This document shows, in pieces, positions 1-8,547 of a DNA stretch of 64,000 nt. This DNA is from an uncultured Rhodobacter sp. (GTDB lineage: Bacteria > Pseudomonadota > Alphaproteobacteria > Rhodobacterales > Rhodobacteraceae), in contig CAMFII010000004.1 of assembly GCA_945952585.1 (NCBI GenBank), forward strand, positions 124,001 through 188,000, given 5' to 3'. The notes under the pieces were generated by a model that ran no database searches, was not told the DNA's origin, and was given only the letters and a program-made list of their open reading frames with translations. The first letter of the stretch is position 1, and the number at the start of each line of letters is the position of its first letter. Made by a program: the position numbers and the translations under genes.

Positions 1-1
1 C

Positions 2-499
2 GAGAATGAAACCCCGCACATGGTCAAGCTGCGCCGCGACCTGGTGGAGATGCTGTTTCACGAGGGCAATCACCTGTGCCCGATCTGCGAGGCCAGCGGC
101 AATTGCGAGCTGCAGGCGATGGCTTATCGTCTTGGCCTGACCGCGCCGGCGCGCTTTCCTTTCCTGCAGCCGACCCGGCCGCTCGATGCCAGCCATCCCG
201 ACATCGCGCTGGACACCAACCGCTGCATCACTTGCGGGCGCTGCATCCGCGCCTCGCAGGATGTCGATCACAAGGGAGTCTTCGGTTATGTCGGCCGCGG
301 CATCCACCGCCGCGTCGCGGTCAACGGACCGGACCTTGCCCATACCGATGCCGCGATCACCGACCATGCAATCTCGGCCGAGGTCTGCCCGGTCGGCTGC
401 ATCATCCGCAAGCGCGTGGGCTTCCGCATTCCCATCGGCGAGCGGGAATTCGACAAGGCGCTGATCGGCGAGGAGATCGAGGAGCGCCGCGATGATTGA
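2..499 (+). CDS. hoxU: NAD-reducing hydrogenase diaphorase subunit HoxU, 5' truncated by window edge
   Basis: Cys-rich Fe-S motifs HEGNHLCPICEASGNCELQ and CITCGRCIRAS...CPVGCI; directly followed by hoxY/hoxH; frame open to window start. Confidence 0.9.
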   Translation, partial: ENETPHMVKLRRDLVEMLFHEGNHLCPICEASGNCELQAMAYRLGLTAPARFPFLQPTRPLDASHPDIALDTNRCITCGRCIRASQDVDHKGVFGYVGRGIHRRVAVNGPDLAHTDAAITDHAISAEVCPVGCIIRKRVGFRIPIGEREFDKALIGEEIEERRDD

Positions 500-1061
500 G
501 GATCGCAAGCCCCGGATCGCCACCGTTTCCCTCGCCGGTTGCTTCGGCTGCCACATGGCGATGCTCGACATCGACGAACGGCTCATGGCCCTGATGAAGC
601 TGGTGGAGTTCGACCGCTCGCCCCTGACCGACATCAAGACCTTCACCCGCCGCTGCGATATCGGCATCGTCGAGGGCGGCTGCTGCAACGAGGAAAACGT
701 CGAGGTCCTGCGCGAGTTTCGTCGCCACTGCGACGTGCTGGTGGCGATCGGGCAATGCGCGATCATGGGCGGGCTGCCGGCGATGCGTAACGCGATCATG
801 CATTCGGACGCGGCCCTGCGGGAATGTCTGGAAGAGGCCTACATCACCGGCCCCTATATCCGGAACGCCGGCCATGCGATCCCCAACGACCCGGCGTTGC
901 CCCTGCTTCTGGACAAGGTCTATCCCTGTTCCGACGTGGTGGAGATCGATTACCAGATTCCCGGCTGCGCGCCGTCGGGCGACATCATCTTTGCCGCGCT
1001 GACCGGCCTCTTGTCGGGCAAGTTCCGCGGCTTCGACCCGCACCTCATCAAGTTCGACTAG
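492..1061 (+). CDS. hoxY: NAD-reducing [NiFe] hydrogenase small subunit HoxY
   Basis: LAGCFGCHMAMLD N-terminus, GGCCNEENVE, IPGCAPSGD cluster ligands; overlaps hoxU by 8 nt. Confidence 0.92.
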   Translation: MIEDRKPRIATVSLAGCFGCHMAMLDIDERLMALMKLVEFDRSPLTDIKTFTRRCDIGIVEGGCCNEENVEVLREFRRHCDVLVAIGQCAIMGGLPAMRNAIMHSDAALRECLEEAYITGPYIRNAGHAIPNDPALPLLLDKVYPCSDVVEIDYQIPGCAPSGDIIFAALTGLLSGKFRGFDPHLIKFD

Positions 1062-1070
1062 GAGCGGACC

Positions 1071-2513
1071 ATGGGCGAGCCAAGGCTGATCGAGATATCT
1101 CCCGTCACCCGCGTCGAAGGCCACGGCAAGGTCACGATCCACCTGAACGACCGCAACGAGGTCGACGAGGCACGGCTGCATATCGTCGAATTCCGCGGCT
1201 TCGAGCGGTTCATCCGCGGTCGCCTCCTCTGGGAGGTGCCGGTGATCGTGCAGCGGCTCTGCGGCATCTGTCCGGTCAGCCACCACCTCGCCGCCGCCAA
1301 GGCGATGGACATGATCGTGGGCGTAGATGTGCTGCCGCCGACGGCCGAGAAGATGCGCCGGCTCATGCATTACGGGCAGGTGATGCAAAGCCATGTGCTG
1401 CATTTCTTCCACCTCGCGGCACCCGACCTGCTCTTTGGCTTCGGCGCCCCGGCGGAGCGGCGCAACATCTTCGAGGTGATCCGCGAGAACCCCGAGCTAG
1501 GCCGCCGCGCCGTAGCGATGCGCCGCTTCGGGCAGGAGATCATCGAGGCGACCGCCGGCAAGAAAATCCACGGCACAGGGGCGGTGCCGGGGGGGATCAA
1601 CCGCAATCTCGACATTGCCACCCGCGACCGCCTCCTGGCGCAGATCCAGGACATGCTGGCCTGGGCGCAGGATGCGTTGGCGCTGGCGCGGTCCTACACG
1701 CTCGACCATGCCGATCTGGTGGCAAATTTCGCGTCCTTCCCGTCGAACCACATGTCCCTGACCCGGGCCGGCGACGGCGCGCTTGACCTTTACCACGGCC
1801 AGCTGCGCGCCATCGACGCCACCGGCGCAACCATCTTCGAGGGCCTCGACTACCGCCGCTACCACGAAGTTCTGGTCGAGGATGTTCGACCCTGGTCCTA
1901 CATGAAATTCCCCTTCATCCGCGATCTCGGCCCCGAGGCGGGCTGGTATCGCGTCGGGCCGCTGGCGAGGATGAACGTCGCGGCCTTCATCGACACGCCG
2001 CTCGCCGATGCCGCGCATCGCGACCTGAAGGCGGCGACGGGGGGGCGGCCCAACAACACCGCGCTGGCCAACCACTGGGCCCGGATGATCGAGGTCCTGC
2101 ATTGCGTCGAGAAGATCCGCGACCTTCTGCATGATCCCGACCTGCAAGGCGGCGACCTGATCGCCACGGGCGAGCGGCGGCGCGAAGGGATTGGCGTGAT
2201 CGAGGCGCCGCGCGGCAACCTCATCCACCATTATCAGGTCGACGAGCACGATCAGGTGACCTTCTGCAACCTCATCGTCTCGACCACGCATAACAACGAG
2301 GGGATGAACCGCGCCGTCAAGGACGTGGCGGTGCGCTATCTCGGTGGGCAGGAGCGGATCAGCGAGGGGATGCTCAACCATGTCGAGGTCGCAATCCGCG
2401 CCTTCGATCCCTGCCTGTCCTGCGCGACCCATGCCCTTGGACAGATGCCGCTGACGGTCGAGCTGTTCGATGCCGATGGGCAGCTTGTCGACAGCCGGTC
2501 CCGGAATGGCTGA
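1071..2513 (+). CDS. hoxH: NAD-reducing [NiFe] hydrogenase large subunit HoxH
   Basis: RLCGICPVSHH (L1) and C-terminal DPCLSCATHALGQ (L5) NiFe ligand motifs, with C-terminal extension after the His. Confidence 0.95.
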   Translation: MGEPRLIEISPVTRVEGHGKVTIHLNDRNEVDEARLHIVEFRGFERFIRGRLLWEVPVIVQRLCGICPVSHHLAAAKAMDMIVGVDVLPPTAEKMRRLMHYGQVMQSHVLHFFHLAAPDLLFGFGAPAERRNIFEVIRENPELGRRAVAMRRFGQEIIEATAGKKIHGTGAVPGGINRNLDIATRDRLLAQIQDMLAWAQDALALARSYTLDHADLVANFASFPSNHMSLTRAGDGALDLYHGQLRAIDATGATIFEGLDYRRYHEVLVEDVRPWSYMKFPFIRDLGPEAGWYRVGPLARMNVAAFIDTPLADAAHRDLKAATGGRPNNTALANHWARMIEVLHCVEKIRDLLHDPDLQGGDLIATGERRREGIGVIEAPRGNLIHHYQVDEHDQVTFCNLIVSTTHNNEGMNRAVKDVAVRYLGGQERISEGMLNHVEVAIRAFDPCLSCATHALGQMPLTVELFDADGQLVDSRSRNG

Positions 2514-3051
2514 CCCCGGCGAGTTGCTGGTCATCGGCTATGGCAATCCGGGGCGGGGCGACGACGGGCTCGGCCCGGAATTTGCCCGGCGGCTGGCCGC
2601 GCTGGCCGAGCCGGGCGTCCGGGTAGAGATCGACTACCAGTTGACCGTCGACCATGCGCTGATGGTTGCCGGTGTCGATCGTGTGCTCTTCGTCGATGCG
2701 GCGATGGGTCTTGCCGAACCTTGCCGATTGCGGCGTCTTTCCCCCGATCCGCTGGCCGCACTCGACAGTCACAGTCTTTCGGCGGAAGCAGTTCTGGCAC
2801 TGGCCGAAATCCTTTACGACCGCCGCCCCGATGGCTTCCAGCTTGCCATCCAGGGGGAACAGTTCGGCGAGGTCAGCGAAGTGCTGAGTCCGGCAGCCGA
2901 GCGCAACCTTGACCTCGGGCAGTCCATGTTTCGCGCGTGGTTGGCCAATCACCCCCTCCCCGTGCATCCAGACGGGGCGGGTAGCACAAGCACCCATGAC
3001 CTAGACGCCGAGTCGATTCGCATCTCTGCGAATCGGGTTGAACCGTCCTGA
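2506..3051 (+). CDS. hoxW: Hydrogenase maturation protease HoxW (HycI/HoxW family)
   Basis: VIGYGNPGRGDDGLGPEFA motif; start ATG 2506 overlaps hoxH stop by 8 nt. Confidence 0.85.
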   Translation: MADPGELLVIGYGNPGRGDDGLGPEFARRLAALAEPGVRVEIDYQLTVDHALMVAGVDRVLFVDAAMGLAEPCRLRRLSPDPLAALDSHSLSAEAVLALAEILYDRRPDGFQLAIQGEQFGEVSEVLSPAAERNLDLGQSMFRAWLANHPLPVHPDGAGSTSTHDLDAESIRISANRVEPS

Positions 3052-3092
3052 TGGACTGAGCCGCGGCCGCAGCTTCGATCTCACCCAGGTCA

Positions 3093-3109
3093 ACGCTGCG
3101 GCGCAGCGT
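3093..3109 (+). terminator. Candidate rho-independent-like hairpin after hox operon
   Basis: acgctgc-ggc-gcagcgt, 7-bp perfect stem, followed by cctttcct. Confidence 0.4.
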
Positions 3110-3177
3110 CCTTTCCTCCACTAAGGACAGGAGGTTGCTTACGACGCTCGCACCTGCGGCCCGATCTTTGCGCCACA

Positions 3178-3214
3178 GCTTAGACCATGCGGTCTAAGCC
3201 ATTTTGCTTAGACC
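3178..3214. repeat. Three copies of 9-mer GCTTAGACC (inverted pair plus third direct copy)
   Basis: GCTTAGACC 3178-3186, its reverse complement GGTCTAAGC 3191-3199, GCTTAGACC 3206-3214. Confidence 0.85.
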
Positions 3215-3280
3215 GCTAGCCCGAGAGGGCTACGCCATTTGCATGGCTTTTCGGAAGGCGGATTCCGGCTCACGCTTGCA

Positions 3281-3305
3281 AACAAATGGAGTTTTGTTCT
3301 TGACA
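3281..3305 (+). promoter_or_regulatory. Candidate promoter/operator upstream of RTX peroxidase
   Basis: Inverted repeat AACAAA-tggagt-TTTGTT (3281-3298) abutting consensus-like TTGACA (3300-3305); no clear -10 seen. Confidence 0.3.
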
Positions 3306-3375
3306 CCGGACTTCGCCAGTCAGGGCCGGTGCAAGGGTCGATGATTTCAGCAAGCCCGGCAGCCGGGTCAGCCAA

Positions 3376-6300
3376 ATGGAGAGTGTTATGGTCAAATACA
3401 ATCGCGCAGACCTCGATTTCATCCTCGACCAGATCAAGGTATCCGAAGACCATACCGCCGCGATCAATGCAGGCGGCGATCCGCAGGCCTCGCTCGTGGC
3501 GCTTGTGGGCGACACCCAGCAGATGCTTGGAATTCGCACGATCTCCGGCATCTACAACAGCCTCCTGCCGGGGAACGGAACCTACGGAGCGGTTGATCAG
3601 CCCTTCCCCAAACTGGTCGATACGCCGTCGCCGGTCAGCTACACTCCGCATGCGGATGTCACGGACAGCTCGCCCCGCACCATCTCGAACCTGATTTCCG
3701 ACCAGACCAGCCTCAACCCGGCGGCGACCGAGGCCTTCAACGGCGTGTCGAGTCAGCCGGGTGCCAATTCTGTTGATGCGACGACCATTCTACAGGATGC
3801 AGAGGGAAGGTTCGTGCGTGACCCGCTGACCGGGAAGTTCGTCCAGATTGTGCAACTCGACGGTGATGGCAACCCTGTCCAGCTCTACACCATCCCGAAC
3901 GTCTCGACCCAGGCGGCGACGGTTCCGCCGATCAACACGATGATGACGCTGTTCGGCCAGTTCTTCGATCATGGCCTGGACTCGATCAACAAGGGCGGGG
4001 CAGGGACCGTTACCATCGCGCTCGACCCGAGCGATGATCTCTACAACTCTTCGGCGTCAGCGGCGAATGTCATCACCCTGACCCGCGCCTCGCTTGACGC
4101 TGACGGCAATACCACCAACTCCACCACCCCGTTCATCGACCAGAACCAGACCTATGGCTCGATCGAGTCTCAGCACGCCTTCCTGCGGGAATACGTGCGC
4201 GATGCCAGCGGGGTGCATGCCACGGGCGCCCTGCTGAAAGGGGCAGATGGCGGGCTCGCAACCTGGGCCGAGGTCAAGGCCCAGGCGCTCAACGTGCTCG
4301 GTATCGAGCTGGATGACATGGATGTGCTCGACATCCCGACCCTGGCGACCGACCTTTACGGCAACCTCGTCCTCAGCGGTGGCAATGCGCAGATCGTCCT
4401 TGCCGGCGGCACGCTTGCAGCGGGTACGCCCGGCAGCCCGGTCGACGCGACGCTGGCGAGAAACTCCGGACATCCGTTCCTGCTCGACATCGCGCATGGC
4501 GCGGATCCTTCGAAGCCCGGTTACAACGCCGCACTTCTGGATCAGCACTTCATCGCGGGCGACGGGCGTGCGAACGAAAACATCGGCCTGACCGCCATCC
4601 ATTCGGTCTTTCATTCCGAACACAACCGCCTGCTTGAATCGACCAAGGCGCTAATCATCGAGCAGGGACAGGGCGGAGACATCGCCTTCCTGAACGAATG
4701 GATCACCAATGATTTCGCGCTGGACCATGTTCTGACAGCAGGTGACATCGCCAATCTGGAATGGGATGGCAACCGACTGTTCCACGCGGCGAAGTTCGGC
4801 ACCGAGATGCAGTACCAGCACCTCGTCTTCGAGGAGTTCGCCCGCAAGCTCGAGCCGGCCATCGGTGAATTCCCGGGATACGACGCCACCATCGATCCCG
4901 CGATCACTTCAGAGTTTGCCAACGTGGTCTATCGGTTCGGCCATTCCATGCTGACCGAAAGCATCGACCGCTTCTCGTCCGACGGGACCAAGTCCGATCT
5001 GTACTTGATCGACGCCTTCCTGAACCCCGGCGCCTTTTACCGGACTGACATCACCGGCGCGAAGGATCTCACGATCGACGAGGCGATCGGCAACATCATC
5101 CGCGGTTCGGCGACCCAGGCCAGCAACGAGATCGACGAGTTTGTCACCGACGCGCTGCGCGACAACCTTGTCGGCGTGCCGCTGGACCTGGCGGCGCTGA
5201 ACATCGCCCGAGGGCGCGATACCCAAGCGCCGTCGCTGAACCAGGCGCGCGAGGCTTTCTTCGCCGCCTCCGGGGACACGCGGCTTACCCCCTATGCGAA
5301 CTGGACGGAGTTCGGCGCGAACCTCAAGCATCCCGCATCGCTGGTCAACTTCATTGCGGCATACGGCACCCATGCCTCGATCCTGGCCGCGACAACCGAT
5401 GCCGAGCGCCGCGCTGCCGCCACTGCGCTGCTCGCGGACAGCGCCTTCATGAACGGCGCGGCGTCCGATACGGGGCTTAACAACGTCGATTTCTGGATCG
5501 GCGGCCTGGCCGAGCGGACCGAGCCCTTCGGCGGGATGCTGGGATCGACCTTCGCCTATGTGTTCAACAACCAGCTCCAGTCGCTGCAGAACCATGACCG
5601 GTTCTATTACCTCGGACGTCTGGGCGGCACGCATCTGCTGCAGGAGATCGAGACGAGTTCCTTCGCCCAGATGATCGTGCGCAACTCGAACACCACGCAT
5701 ATCGCGCTCGACAACTTCTCGACCCCGGCCTTCACGCTGGAAGTCGATCAAAGCAAGCAGTGGAACAACATCTCCGGGACCTGGACCAATGCCGATCCGA
5801 CCGGGGTGGTGCGTGGCGCCAACTTCATCGATTACACCGGCTCCGAGCATCTTGTGATCGGCGGCACCAACGGCAACGACACGATCTATGGCGGCGATGG
5901 CATCGACCACATCTGGGGCGATGCCGGCAATGACCGGATCGACGGTGGCCGCGACGGCGACAACGTCCAGGCCGGTGCCGGCGATGACATCATCACCGAC
6001 ATCTTCGGTGACGACATCATCCGGGGAGGTGACGGCAATGACGTCATCCAGTCCGGCCTCGGCCTCGACATCGTCAACGGCGACGACGGAAACGATGCGA
6101 TCATCTCGATCGCCAATGCGACGCCAGACGCCTTTGGCGGGCAGGGCAACGACTTCTTCCTTGGCACGCAATCGGTGAGGGGTGCCCAGCAGGGCAACGA
6201 AGGCGATGACTGGTTCCAGGGCGGTGGCGGAGGCACCGGTGACAACGGCGGAGCCCCGGTCCTTGCGCTGCAGGATGGCGTCAAGGGGAACGACGTCTTT

Positions 6301-8454
6301 GTCGGCGACGGCAATGACGACATTTACGTCGGCGAGGGCGGGGACGACATCTTTGTCGGCTCTGGCGGCATCAACCGGATGCAGGGCGACTCGGGCTTTG
6401 ACTGGGCGACCTACAAGGACAATGCCTCGGTCGTGGCAGACCTGACGTCTCCGGCGCTTCTGCCAGTGCCGAACACGGTGCGGGAACGCTTCCTGTTCGT
6501 CGAGGGTCTGGCTGGCTCGCAAGGCAACGACGTGCTGCTCGGGACGGACTCGACGGCAGCCACGATCATCAACGAAGGCGTACAGGGCAGCGTGCTCGAC
6601 CAGGCGGGCATTGCGCGCATCGAAGGGTTGCAGGCGCTGCTCGACAACGCGCTCGGCGGCCCGGTGACCTCGTTCGGCGCTGGCAACATCATCATCGGCG
6701 GTGGCGGGAACGACACCATCACCGGCCGCAATGGCGATGACATCATCGATGGTGACAAGTGGCTCGACGTGTTGATCCGGAATGACAAGGGAACTGCCAC
6801 CACACTTGACGACAGCTTCCACAAAAGTGCGGAAGAACTGCGCGCAGGTCTGCTCAACGGCACGGTAAACCCCGGAAACCTGAGCATCGTGCGGCGCATC
6901 GTCGACGCTCCGACAAACGGTACGGCCGATCAAGCGGTGTATCAGGGCAATCGTAGCCAGTACGTCATCACGACAATCGCGGGGGTGACCACCATCCAGG
7001 ACACGGTCGCCAACCGGGATGGCACGGACAGGCTGACGAACATCGAGTTCCTGCAATTCGCCGACCAGACGATCGCCGTGCCCGGACCGGCACCGGCGAA
7101 CAATCCGGCGACCGGCAGCCCGACGATCAGTGACACGACTCCGACGCAGGGCTTCGCGGTCACCGCGAACCTTGCCGGCATCGCCGACATCGACGGGTTC
7201 AACCCTGCGACGGCGAATTTCCAGTGGCAAACGCTGGCCGGCGGACTCTGGACGTCGATCATTGGGGCGACCGCCATCTCTTTTACGCCGACTTCCACGG
7301 AGGCCAATCAACAGCTTCGCGTTGTGGTCAGTTTCAACGACGCGCTCGGCAATCCCGAAAGCGTGGTGTCGGACCCAACGACGATTGTCGGGAACAACTT
7401 CGTCGGCAACGGCAATGGCAATGGATTCACGGGCAATGCTGGCGACGATTTCGCCGTGGGAAATGGCGGCAACGATACGCTGAGCGGGCTTGGAGGTAAT
7501 GACTCGCTTTTCGGTGGCGCGGCCAACGACTCGCTGGATGGTGGGACCGGTGACGACTCCATGGACGGTGGTTCGGGCAACGATGTCTTTGTTGTCGACA
7601 GCACGGGCGACATTGTCGTCGAGATCGCGGGCGGCGGTACCGACCGGGTGAACACCACGCTGAACAGCTTCAACCTCGGCACAAGTGCTGCCAACGTCGA
7701 AAACCTGACCTTCATCGGCGTGGGCGATTTCACCGCAGTCGGCACCGGTTCGGCCAATACCATCATCGGAGGGGGCGGAAACGACTCGATCTTTGGAAGC
7801 GGCGGGAACGACTCGATCACCGGCAACGGCGGCAATGATACGATCGATGGCGGAACCGGCGCCGATACGATGGTCGGCGGGGCTGGCAATGACACCTACT
7901 ATGTCAACTCCACTGCGGACGTCGTCACCGAGGTAGCAGCCAATGGGACTGACACGATCATCTCGACCGTGACCCGCACGGCCTCGACCAGCATCGAGAA
8001 CATCATCCTCGACGGCACGGCCAACATCAGTGCCACCGGCACCCAGTTCAGCAACACGCTGACCGGGAACATCGGCAACAACACCCTGAACGGTTTGGAC
8101 GGAAATGACCGGCTCCTGGGTGGCGCAGGCAACGATACGCTGAATGGCGGGAACGGCAACGACACGCTGACAGGTGGCGCGGGCGATGACTCGCTTGTCG
8201 GCGGCGCAAACGTGGACAGCTTCGTCTTCAATGAGACTGGCTTTGGCAACGACCGGATTTCTGGCTTCGGAGCCACTGCGGGGGCAAGCCACGAGATCAT
8301 CAATCTTGTTGGCTTGGGACTGAGCGGTTTTGGCGATCTTACCGTCACGTCGACTGCCACCGGAGCGCTGATTGACGTTGCAGGCCATGGCACCATCCTG
8401 GTTGAGGGCGTGGCCGCGGCCAGTATTACCGCCGACGACTTCCTGTTCGTCTGA
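3376..8454 (+). CDS. Secreted animal-type haem peroxidase with RTX (haemolysin-type Ca-binding) repeats
   Basis: Peroxidase motifs GQFFDHGLD (distal), VYRFGHSML (proximal-His-like), LNIARGRDTQAPSLNQAREAF; many GGxGNDxI/L nonapeptides; C-terminus DDFLFV typical of T1SS substrates; followed by T1SS genes. Confidence 0.9.
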   Translation: MESVMVKYNRADLDFILDQIKVSEDHTAAINAGGDPQASLVALVGDTQQMLGIRTISGIYNSLLPGNGTYGAVDQPFPKLVDTPSPVSYTPHADVTDSSPRTISNLISDQTSLNPAATEAFNGVSSQPGANSVDATTILQDAEGRFVRDPLTGKFVQIVQLDGDGNPVQLYTIPNVSTQAATVPPINTMMTLFGQFFDHGLDSINKGGAGTVTIALDPSDDLYNSSASAANVITLTRASLDADGNTTNSTTPFIDQNQTYGSIESQHAFLREYVRDASGVHATGALLKGADGGLATWAEVKAQALNVLGIELDDMDVLDIPTLATDLYGNLVLSGGNAQIVLAGGTLAAGTPGSPVDATLARNSGHPFLLDIAHGADPSKPGYNAALLDQHFIAGDGRANENIGLTAIHSVFHSEHNRLLESTKALIIEQGQGGDIAFLNEWITNDFALDHVLTAGDIANLEWDGNRLFHAAKFGTEMQYQHLVFEEFARKLEPAIGEFPGYDATIDPAITSEFANVVYRFGHSMLTESIDRFSSDGTKSDLYLIDAFLNPGAFYRTDITGAKDLTIDEAIGNIIRGSATQASNEIDEFVTDALRDNLVGVPLDLAALNIARGRDTQAPSLNQAREAFFAASGDTRLTPYANWTEFGANLKHPASLVNFIAAYGTHASILAATTDAERRAAATALLADSAFMNGAASDTGLNNVDFWIGGLAERTEPFGGMLGSTFAYVFNNQLQSLQNHDRFYYLGRLGGTHLLQEIETSSFAQMIVRNSNTTHIALDNFSTPAFTLEVDQSKQWNNISGTWTNADPTGVVRGANFIDYTGSEHLVIGGTNGNDTIYGGDGIDHIWGDAGNDRIDGGRDGDNVQAGAGDDIITDIFGDDIIRGGDGNDVIQSGLGLDIVNGDDGNDAIISIANATPDAFGGQGNDFFLGTQSVRGAQQGNEGDDWFQGGGGGTGDNGGAPVLALQDGVKGNDVFVGDGNDDIYVGEGGDDIFVGSGGINRMQGDSGFDWATYKDNASVVADLTSPALLPVPNTVRERFLFVEGLAGSQGNDVLLGTDSTAATIINEGVQGSVLDQAGIARIEGLQALLDNALGGPVTSFGAGNIIIGGGGNDTITGRNGDDIIDGDKWLDVLIRNDKGTATTLDDSFHKSAEELRAGLLNGTVNPGNLSIVRRIVDAPTNGTADQAVYQGNRSQYVITTIAGVTTIQDTVANRDGTDRLTNIEFLQFADQTIAVPGPAPANNPATGSPTISDTTPTQGFAVTANLAGIADIDGFNPATANFQWQTLAGGLWTSIIGATAISFTPTSTEANQQLRVVVSFNDALGNPESVVSDPTTIVGNNFVGNGNGNGFTGNAGDDFAVGNGGNDTLSGLGGNDSLFGGAANDSLDGGTGDDSMDGGSGNDVFVVDSTGDIVVEIAGGGTDRVNTTLNSFNLGTSAANVENLTFIGVGDFTAVGTGSANTIIGGGGNDSIFGSGGNDSITGNGGNDTIDGGTGADTMVGGAGNDTYYVNSTADVVTEVAANGTDTIISTVTRTASTSIENIILDGTANISATGTQFSNTLTGNIGNNTLNGLDGNDRLLGGAGNDTLNGGNGNDTLTGGAGDDSLVGGANVDSFVFNETGFGNDRISGFGATAGASHEIINLVGLGLSGFGDLTVTSTATGALIDVAGHGTILVEGVAAASITADDFLFV

Positions 8455-8473
8455 CGCCCGCCGTCAGGCCGTT

Positions 8474-8497
8474 CCCGGCCCCGATCCAGGGGCCGGG
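8474..8497 (+). terminator. Strong hairpin between RTX gene and T1SS genes
   Basis: cccggcccc-gatcca-ggggccggg, 9-bp perfect stem, no U-tract. Confidence 0.55.
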
Positions 8498-8547
8498 CAT
8501 CGTATCTGGTGCGAGCCAGATCGGATTGCTCCCGGAGGTCCCGTTTC

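Noticed and set aside
402-1412. 336-aa minus-strand ORF across hoxU/hoxY/hoxH
   Set aside because: Antisense to the hydrogenase genes; no conserved motif
5850-8230. Periodic GGCGGCAAtGAC-like repeats considered as a CRISPR or DNA satellite
   Set aside because: Period and sequence are explained by RTX nonapeptide codons in frame; no spacer/repeat architecture
4909-8388. 1159-aa minus-strand ORF antisense to the RTX peroxidase
   Set aside because: Lies fully opposite a well-supported repeat-rich CDS; composition mirrors RTX codons (repeated D/V/I/A) and has no recognisable domain; typical GC-rich shadow ORF
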